From assembly GCA_963971285.1 (NCBI GenBank), contig OZ020259.1, positions 6,200,001 to 6,264,000 of the forward strand: DNA of 64,000 bases. Reading direction: 5' to 3'. The DNA is from Astropecten irregularis (lineage: Eukaryota > Echinodermata > Asteroidea > Paxillosida > Astropectinidae). A model generated the notes under the pieces. The model saw only the letters and a program-made list of their open reading frames with translations. It did no database searches and was not told the origin of the DNA. Of the stretch, positions 56,554 to 64,000 are shown in pieces; position 1 is the stretch's first letter, and the number at the start of each line of letters is the position of its first letter. The position numbers and the translations under genes were made by a program.

Positions 56554-59500
56554 CTAGTAAACCTTCATGGACTGCTCAAACATGCTGGCTAGATCTTCCT
56601 CAGTCTGTTCACGAGGCGCTAGCTTGGTCACTCGTTTCTGGAGGAAAAAACATAAATCAAGTAAAAACTTCATGCGTCAGCCAAAAGATATTCTAGTTTG
56701 AAATCAGTGTGTAGGGATTGCTGGTAATTTAGAAATTGTGAGCTTTTTGTCATGGCATTTAGACAATTTTAGAAATTGTGAGTTTGTCAGAAATGATTTA
56801 TAGTCCTTTATGCTTATTAGAATAAACGGTTCACAAAACCTGGGTTCAAATGGGATTGGTTCACATCCTATCCGGGTCTTGTACATGTATGAAAGGAAAC
56901 TTGCTTATAAAATGAGCTCAGTGAAATTGGCCACTGATATGAGCACAAACATTTCCTAAGCAATGAAGATTCATTGTCGGAAAATTTAGTACACAACACT
57001 GGTAAACATCCCACTCTGGTCTTTTTGTGGTTGAAAGACCACTTTTTACAGTGCTAAAAAGGCTAGTGCCTCTATCATAAATGCAGTGCAATGTGGCAGG
57101 TTCACATCCCAACCCGGTTCTCTTACCTGAGGCAGCGTTCCTTTGACTAAATCAGGAATGTCATCCTTTGTGTAACCCAGTGCCAGTAGCCCGTCATCAA
57201 CTTCCAGATCGTACATGTACTGACGCATCACATCGGCCACCACGTGGCCTGCATCACTTCGCTTGACATTGGTGATGTCAGCACCTTGAAACAAGCAAGA
57301 GATAAAAGTGTCAATTTCTGTAGGATGGCAAATTTTATTACCAGGGGCCAGTTTCATAGAGTTGCTTAAGCACCACAGTTTGCCTAAGCACCAAAAATCT
57401 TGGTAAATAAAATCAGCATACACGTGTACATGTACCTGCCAAAACTCCTTTTGAATGTTATTACAAGTCAAAAGCAGTAAACATTGCATAAAAATATGGT
57501 TGGTAATCCCATTTTCATCCAGGAATACTTTTCATGCTCCAGCAAATTTTGTGCTTGGGCAGCTCTAGTAAATAGCACTCCGCACTTGTGCTAAAAATAG
57601 CACACTGGATCTCAGACAAACATTGCTAACGTGTGTGGGTGTGCTTGTGTGCATGCATGAAGTTTGTCTGACATCCAGGGATTTTGTACATACAAATCAA
57701 TTGTGTAACGTCATTAGTGCGTAGCGCTATTGACCCCTGGGTCCAATTTAGACCTGTTAAGCAAAAAATGATAGGTACTTAAGCACATATTTTTGTGCTG
57801 AGCACAAATCAGCGGGGCACCAGTTGCTATCAGATGTACATTAAATAGGATTGTGGTCGGTAACCTGTTAGCAGATTTGTTGGTGCTTATGAGCTTCATG
57901 AAATCGGCCCCATAGATATTTCCCAAGCATGGAAGTATTATCATTGCTTTAAGGTATTAACCAAGCCTTGTCATACTTAAAGGAAATTTCATACTTTTGT
58001 TTTTTGTTTTTGTTTTGTCTAAGAAATGCAGATATTCATGGGCAAAAATATCAAGGAAAAACAGAAATAGTCATCTGTGAAATTCTCAATCTCTTACAGT
58101 GCCCGCCTTTTGAGAAAACAGCGAAACCGCCCACAGTATTTTAAAAATCTTTTCACTGGTATTTTTGATCTTCCGAAGATCAAAATTGTTTTTGGTCATG
58201 GTTTTTTCTCTTTCTGGATAAATACACCATTTCAGGCAGAAAAATGTTTAAACGTATGTTTCTACCACGACCATCTGTGAAGATTTCTGTTATTGTATGC
58301 TACCAAGGTATGATAGTACCTTTAATCAAGGTTTGGCAGTAAATAACGGAAAACTAATTACCGAGAAGTTCCGCTGCTTTTAAGTGTCTTTCTGGACACA
58401 TGGGAGCTGTGAACTTGAAGACGGCCGGTGATGTCATGACGACAGACAGACCATGAGGCTGTGAACAAAAAATATAATAACCATGGTAACATCATAACCA
58501 TGGTAACGCTATAACCATGGTAACACCATTAAATCCTTGCAAACTAATTCCCAGTGAGAATATACAAAATGAAATACATTTTCAGCCGTGATAATTTGTT
58601 TGGGATTATGAAAATGGTCCTTTGTCAAAGTGTACACATATCATACTTTTCTTTGCTGAGGGCTCAGTTTTTCAGACACAGCAATTTTCTATGGCTCAAT
58701 ACTCCTTGGGGAGTTGAGATGGTTTGATGAGCCATTTCTTTTACCAAATGATCAGAGGTAAATGGCTGCAAACTATACTTTATCATTTTATTGAAAAGTG
58801 TACTAAGAAAAATTGACCGGAGCAGGATTTGAACCTGACACCTCCGGAATACGGTGCTCTACCAACTGAGCTATCCAGCCATATGTTGCCGGTGTCCATA
58901 ATAGTCAACTATCTTGATTCACTTTTGAGTCACTTAAAATTAATCCAGTCAAATACCCTTGTGGGTTTAACAATTTATTATTCAACATTTCCAGGGGTCG
59001 ATTTCACCAAACTCATCGTAACTTACTATCAATCGTAGGACGTATATGATGCATAGCAACCTTACATAGGATACGATGGATTATCCTTTGTATTACCATT
59101 TAAACTCGAGTTACAATCAATCAGAGAACTAAGTGAAATCGACCCCAGATAGTTTTGTTCACAGGCACTTGCGAGAACACAATGCTTCAGCATATGAACA
59201 GGTAAACTTTCTTACTCTCAGACATAAATCTGAATTGTTATTAGTATTCTCAAATACAGTTGAAACTCTGATATAATGGTGTTCGTTATTAAAATTGGCT
59301 TTCCACTTAAGTTATCTTTTTCTCTGTGTTTACATTGAATCTTGAACTATTAAGTGTTAACTTGACTGACCACAATGGGATGATCCTTTGTGTAATCCTT
59401 GGCCTGAAATTTCTTCACCATTCCGGCAATAGGGTAAGACATACCGTGACTTCATAAAAAGGAAAAGAAAAGAAAATAATGCTTACAAATGATTTAAGTT

Positions 59501-62500
59501 TTTGTGAAATCTTTGCCCCCACAATGTCATATTTTGAACAAAAATTTATCCTGTAAACGCCTCATCCCCGACTGGCAAAGAAAAAATCAATTACATATCA
59601 TTGTGTTTTGCTCTTGTAATGATGTGCCCCCTCTTTGCTGCTCCTGCGCCCCCCCCCCCTTACGCCCAACCATGATAGCAACAGGTCTGAATCTTGCTCC
59701 ACGAGGAAAGTGGGGGGTGTAGCTGGAAAAACCCAGAGGCATCCTGGGGGGGGGCCTCCTCCAGAAAATGTTGAAACTGGAGACCTGTCAAGTTTGCTTG
59801 AACACAATTTGTTTTGTCACAAACTCTAACCCCCACATCATAAAAAACAAAACCAATCTTGATGATTCTTGTTATAAAGGAATGCTTTTACAGTCCTCGA
59901 TGGCTCACCACAGATGCACGCCGGCATTGCCGAATCCCACTCCGGCAAAGACACTGGCTAAATGCATCGCTGACCGAGCCTCAAAATCCTCGGGATCCAA
60001 AACAGACCTGGAAATGAGAAAAACAAAAGAGAACTGTTAGTGCTCAAACATTGACCAGTGGCACTGCAAGAAATGACCAAGGGCACCAGGGCAACTAGCT
60101 CCCTGGCCTCTGTTAAAGGTCACACCCTGGCTGCAAAGAGGCAATGACCAAGGGGCACCAAGGCAATTGTCTCTGTTGCTATCATTAAATTCTGCCCTTC
60201 TGCAGAAAAATACAGCAATTACCGGTACTAACAAAATTGAGGAAATCCAGCTGTGTTTCGTTTAAAAAACCCAGTAAGTCCAGTGGTGGGAAGATAGGTT
60301 ATACCCAGTTGTTATTGAGGGTAATACACCCCCTGTAACTGCATCCTTTAATAAATCAAAGAATCCTGGTGGTCCTTAAAGCCTCCAAGAGTCCAGGCAT
60401 CACTGCTGGGGTCGCTAGTACCCTGGTAAGCAGTGAGTAACTGCCTTCTTACCTTCTGAAGTATTTCTTGATGGTCCTTAGAGACTCAAGGAACCAGGCA
60501 TCACTGCTGGGGTCACTAGTACCCTGGTAAGCAGTGAGTAACTGCCTTCTTACCTTCTGAAGTATTTCTTGGTGGTCCTCAATGACTCAAGAGTCCAGGC
60601 ATCACTGCTGGGGTCACTAGTACCCTGGTAAGCAGTGAGTAACTGCCTTCTTACCTTCTGAAGTATTTCTTGATGGTCCTCAATGACTCAAGGGACCAGG
60701 CATCACTGCTGGGGTCACTAGTACCCTGGTAAGCAGTGAGTAACTGCCTTCTTCCCTTCTGAAGTATTTCTTGATGGTCCTCAATGACTCAAGAGTCCAG
60801 GCATCACTGCTGGGGTCACTAGTACCCTGGTAAGCAGTGAGTAACTGCCTTCTTCCCTTCTGAAGTATTTCTTGATGGTCCTCAATGACTCAAGAGTCCA
60901 GGCATCACTGCTGGGGTCACTAGTACCCTGGTAAGCAGTGAGTAACTGCCTTCTTACCTTCTGAAGTATTTCTTGATGGTCCTCAATGACTCAAGGGACC
61001 AGGCATCACTGCTGGGGTCACTAGTACCCTGGTAAGCAGTGAGTAACTGCCTTCTTCCCTTCTGAAGTATTTCTTGATGGTCCTCAATGACTCAAGAGTC
61101 CAGGCATCACTGCTGGGGTCACTAGTACCCTGGTAAGCAGTGAGTAACTGCCTTCTTCCCTTCTGAAGTATTTCTTGATGGTCCTCAATGACTCAAGGGA
61201 CCAGGCATCACTGCTGGGGTTGCTAGTACCCTGGTAAGCAGTTGGTAACTGCCTTCTTACCTTCTAAAGTATTTTTTGATGGTCCTCAATGACTCAAGAG
61301 TCCAGGCATCACTGCTGGGGTTGCTAGTACCCTGGTAACTAGTGAGTAACTGCCTTCTTACCTTCTGAAGTATTTCTTGATGGTCCTCATTGACTCGAGG
61401 GACCAGATGTCGCTGATGGGATTGCTGCCCTGGTAAGCTGGGCGTTCGATTGGATTACTCGGTTGTGGGGTCCGTTCATCGTACGAGATGGCCGTGTACG
61501 ACTCCAGAGCATGACTGAAAGTTGCGAAAAAGAAAAAATTACGAAAACTGATAAGGGTTTTGGTTTAATACAGAATGGGAATGTTTACCAGTTGCATTTG
61601 ATGATGCCATCTTGCAAACAAAATGACAACAATAGAAAATGCAGAGCTATGTTCAAATGACTCTGATCTTTTTAGCCCATCATGTGAGCTTACCACACTT
61701 TCAACTGTTGCATCATCTTTTCGCCTCCAAGACAGTGACCCTATTTGACTCAAGAAAACGAAAAGAGCTATCCGTCTGGCTCAGGTAGGATTCTAAATCC
61801 CAGTCTGTGAGATATCTGCACTCGATAAACATGATGTTTTATCAGTGAAAAGTGAACAAAGACAAATTGACTGGAACCTGTAACCTACCTATTGGGAGAC
61901 TTTGGAGAACCGGTCTTCAAGTCAACAGCGCACGCACACACACGCACAATACAACGCGCGCATGCTCACAATTGCGCAAGCATGGTTTGCACGTGCGCTG
62001 TTGACTCAAGACCGACTCTCCAAAAGTCTCCCATTCTGTACCAGGGCTACACCAACTGAGCTAGCCACCGCTATGTTGGCAGTGTCCCAAAAAGTCAGTT
62101 ATCTTTATTCGTTTGGCAGTCAGAAGCCATGAAACCACTCGCATGAAACTCAATTTAAGTAGCCACCCTGGTCATCATATGGCTATGGACTCGCTCAAAA
62201 GCCTCCCTCTCAAACCTGGACATTGACATCAAGTCTTGGAAAAACCTTGCTAGGGACAAGGGCCCATGGCTAGGAGCCATATCATCCGGGGTGCTGCAGC
62301 CTTCAGGAGAGACAGCGCAAGGAAGCTGAACTCAAGAGAGCTGACCGCAAAGCCAGGGTCAAGTCTGCTGTACCACCAGGACCAGAGTTCTCCTGCACGA
62401 TCTGCAGAAGGTTCTTCTGGGCCCGCATTGGACTTTACAGCCACAGACCGACCCATGCAAAGTAGACAACCTCTAGTGATGTCGTGGTCATCATCATCCC

Positions 62501-63264
62501 CGAGGATGGATGAACATGAATTAATATACAGTAGGCCCACAATGCCACACTTACCATAGTACATCAAAGCCACTGTAAGTAGCCACTTTGGCTGGCATAT
62601 GCATAACGTGCAGTGGATCCACGAGTCCTAGCAGTGGTCTGATGGCACGGCTTCCAATACCTTTAAATAAGCAATGAAATCTGTTGTTTAACAGTGCTAT
62701 GAAAATGGCCCCTAGATTTCAATGGACCCTTCCAACCTGTCAATCAAACTGTTTGCATTGACCAATAGGGCTCCGCACTCAAGCTATTTATATAATATGC
62801 CCTTTATATCGACAGCTATAGTTACCCGGATGTTCGGAAAAATATCACAACGTTTTGTGTTTGGGCAATGTACATGTACTACTGAAGACTTGTTTCTCCG
62901 AACATCTGAATGTGACGTCAAAGCACGGAGCCCTGCTAACTGTCGTTGTCGTCCATTACCTCGGTCGCATACTGTATGTAAAACATGTGGCATTGCTAAG
63001 GTGGGCAGGGCTTAAAGGTGGTATCATAAAAACCAAAGTATGATACTACCTTTAAGTTTGGCACGGCAGTAGCACTGCGTATAGTCTTGGCCTTTACTAA
63101 TTACAATCCACCACAGATTTATTAGATCTGTAACAACATAAAATGCCTCGACATAAAAAACAAATGGCAAGAAGAGATAAGCGTACCCGTCTTGGCTCTA
63201 AGAGGTAGATAATCAAAGACGGCCACCCCCGTAGTCTCACTCCCAGTTCCTGCCGTGGTTGGAA
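56554..63264 (-). CDS. ADHFE1: hydroxyacid-oxoacid transhydrogenase, C-terminal 283 aa
   Basis: This mitochondrial iron-type alcohol dehydrogenase oxidises 4-hydroxybutyrate while reducing 2-oxoglutarate. Exons on the minus strand are 63264-63187, 62660-62555, 61514-61362, 60007-59909, 59449-59371, 58458-58362, 57284-57127 and 56637-56554; introns are GT-AG and phases agree. The first window exon encodes [12 protein letters not shown] of the cofactor region. Metal ligands are visible as FDVLCHALESY (Asp and His), the His of VHLCHG and the His of IVPHGLSVV. The C-terminus [17 protein letters not shown] then [11 protein letters not shown] ends at TAG 56554-56556. As I recall human ADHFE1 (467 aa), about 283 residues follow the same point, so nothing is missing downstream. 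The N-terminal third lies beyond 64000. Confidence 0.96.
57345..57910. repeat. two GCTTAAGCA-family MITE pieces
   Basis: GGGGCCAGTTTCATAGAGTTGCTTAAGC at 57346 and TGGTGCTTATGAGCTTCATGAAATCGGCCCC ending at 57911 are family-like ends, with CACAAACATTGCTAAC and other pieces between. It looks like two adjacent or nested copies, in the last large ADHFE1 introns. Confidence 0.55.
57978..58325. mobile_element. TTAA-type MITE
   Basis: TTAAAGGAAATTTCATACTTTTG to GCTACCAAGGTATGATAGTACCTTTAA, the reverse orientation of the family body. Confidence 0.7.
58470..58530 (+). repeat. three tandem AACCATGGTAAC palindromes
   Basis: ATAACCATGGTAAC occurs three times at 17-bp spacing. The 12-bp core resembles half of an RFX X-box, but there is no other sign of function. 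Intronic in ADHFE1. Confidence 0.7.
58795..58965 (-). mobile_element. tRNA-promoter SINE
   Basis: TCTACCAACTGAGCTATCCAGCC (A-box reversed) and GATTTGAACCTG (B-box region) on the minus strand, head truncated. Confidence 0.65.
59650..59765. other. C/G homopolymer patches
   Basis: Runs of C (59648-59660) and G (59746-59754) with AACCATGATAGCAACAGG between. Nothing else recognised in 59450-59900. Confidence 0.5.
60035..60172 (+). repeat. decayed 21-bp minisatellite fragment
   Basis: GACCAAGGGCACCAGGGCAA and GACCAAGGGGCACCAAGGCA match the unit of 2467-3063 and 49262-49918, here in only three or four diverged copies. Confidence 0.65.
60371..61427 (-). repeat. ten 101-bp tandem copies of an ADHFE1 exon tail
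   Basis: On the minus strand each unit reads [13 protein letters not shown], then T or [13 protein letters not shown], against [25 protein letters not shown] in the real exon (61362-61514). The donor region and GGCAGTTACTCACTGC from the following intron are included. The CCCTGGTAA landmark occurs at 60421, 60522, 60623, 60724, 60825, 60926, 61027, 61128, 61229 and 61330, exactly 101 bp apart, and in the parent exon at 61428. Units carry one extra codon relative to the parent. The GT donor survives in five units (ends near 60451, 60552, 60653, 60956, 61260) and is GG in four; the leftmost unit is truncated. Confidence 0.92.
61850..62145 (-). mobile_element. tRNA-promoter SINE carrying a palindromic insert
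   Basis: SINE sequence (AAGTGAACAAAGACAAATTGAC .. CACCAACTGAGCTAGCC .. GGCAGTCAGAAGCCATGAAACC) is interrupted at about 61893-62037 by the palindrome GGGAGACTTTGGAGAACCGG/CCGACTCTCCAAAAGTCTCCC. Confidence 0.7.
62157..62465 (+). pseudogene. 3' end of a non-LTR retrotransposon ORF, frameshifted
   Basis: After one frame change the plus strand reads [17 protein letters not shown], then [19 protein letters not shown] and a stop at 62463-62465. A terminal C-x2-C-x12-H-x3-5-H finger after a Lys/Arg-rich stretch is common at the end of reverse-transcriptase polyproteins in marine invertebrates. It lies in the ADHFE1 intron, antisense, just downstream of exon 62555-62660. Confidence 0.6.
62760..62935. 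mobile_element. MITE with AATAGGGCTCCG ends
   Basis: CCAATAGGGCTCCGCACTCAAG and GCACGGAGCCCTG arms, with CGGATGTTCGGAAAAATATC/CTCCGAACATC inside. Related to 53045-53245. Confidence 0.65.
63013..63055. repeat. minimal TTAA MITE deletion derivative
   Basis: TTAAAGGTGGTATCATA joined almost directly to ACCAAAGTATGATACTACCTTTAA: the two ends of the GGTAGTATCATAC family with the interior lost. Confidence 0.75.
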
Positions 63265-64000
63265 CTAAAGAAATGAAAAAGAATTTAAACATCATGATAG
63301 TAACAACTATTCAGTCTTGATAGTCCAGCAAAGGAATATTGTAGCAAAACCAGAATGTGGGAAACTGATTGTGCCAAATAGTAATAAGAAAGAGCATACA
63401 GCAAAAGAAAATGGAGTATTTCAGAACAAGTGGAGCTATTTATTGTACCGGTAAGTCTACAACACAAGTTCAGTCAATTTTGGTTGTGCCGCTGTTTTAT
63501 GCTACATATTTCTCTGCATGTGGTCCTGCTGATTTGTCGGTCATGCAAGAACAAGTATAAATACGGGCGATTCACAATAGTGCGCCTTCATGAGTTTGCA
63601 ATGCGTTGGCCAATCACAATGCGCGGAATCTGTTTTGTCAACAAACTGCACATCTTTCCACATGCGCAGTTTGTTGACAAATTGGCTAACGCGTTGCAAA
63701 ATCATGGTAGCCCGTATTCCTTCCCCTTTTACCTCTATGTTGGTCATATGCTAATTCTTTGTGAAATGAATTGTACAAGTAATAAACTGCTGCAAACTGC
63801 TCATCAACAAAAATAATGACCTGAAATATATCAAATGCTCGGAGTTAGGAGGGCCTAACGTTTTGATCATAGGATTTGATAAAGATCCTGCTAGGGTCAA
63901 AAAGTCTGGCCCTCTCAACTCTAAAGCATTTTTATACTCATATTCTCAAATTTGTCAATAATAGATGATGTGGCACTGCCATATCAATAACAGTATCTTG
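63265..64000. other. ADHFE1 intron reaching the window edge
   Basis: No upstream ADHFE1 exon is visible. 63568-63720 is a hairpin MITE (GATTCACAATAGTGCGCC family). 63846-63925 is an inverted repeat related to 43886-43968. Confidence 0.55.

Noticed and set aside
60371..61427. Reading the ten 101-bp units as one continuous coding exon
   Set aside because: 101 is not a multiple of three and the intron part of each unit breaks the frame; the real exon 61362-61514 joins 60007 in phase without them.
62266..62559. Plus-strand frame of 97 codons
   Set aside because: It follows only part of a frameshifted retrotransposon tail and leaves the meaningful frame before the zinc-finger segment.

Overview
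This window looks like the nuclear genome of an invertebrate deuterostome, most likely an echinoderm; the species cannot be named from the sequence. The evidence is three intron-rich animal genes with consensus GT-AG introns, tRNA-promoter SINEs, many short inverted-repeat transposons, and foldback transposons (tandem-repeat arms, 8-bp target duplications) resembling the TU elements known from sea urchins. Background is AT-rich and the coding exons stand out as GC-richer. No rRNA, CRISPR array or prokaryotic gene organisation is present.

Layout. (1) 1154-10289, minus strand: an FBXO16-like F-box gene rebuilt here from eight exons (383 codons), with a hAT-like element, 21-bp minisatellite blocks, SINEs and a foldback transposon in its introns. 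(2) 10956-25813: an amplified tRNA cluster with nine tRNA-Phe(GAA)-type loci on the minus strand and thirteen tRNA-Gly(GCC)-type loci on the plus strand, mostly as divergent Phe/Gly pairs. It is split by a 6.8-kb block (15235-22077) of three Helitron-like units. All nine Phe loci carry the same 32-bp hairpin-bearing insertion in the T-loop. (3) 25814-32272: transposon-rich DNA including a second foldback element. (4) 32287-47265, plus strand: a complete Staufen gene (14 coding exons, 781 codons, five dsRNA-binding domains). (5) 47266-56540: Staufen 3' flank, minisatellites, MITEs and a hAT-like element that ends 13 bp beyond the stop codon of the next gene. (6) 56554-63264, minus strand: the last eight coding exons (283 codons plus a split codon) of ADHFE1, hydroxyacid-oxoacid transhydrogenase, whose 5' part lies beyond the window. 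One of its introns holds ten 101-bp tandem copies of the tail of its own upstream exon.

The three protein genes have unrelated jobs: ubiquitin-ligase substrate adaptor, dsRNA binding and mRNA transport, and mitochondrial hydroxyacid metabolism. Their human counterparts (FBXO16, STAU2, ADHFE1) all lie on chromosome 8, so the neighbourhood may be a remnant of old linkage. The tRNA cluster is the only part that looks like a co-amplified functional unit.

The signals most worth a second look are the T-loop insertion shared by all Phe-type tRNA genes, the exon-derived 101-bp array in ADHFE1, the two foldback elements with unequal arms, and the Helitron-like units carrying twelve perfect TGACGTCA palindromes. 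Exon boundaries come from reading frame, splice consensus and remembered family sequence; no alignment was run.
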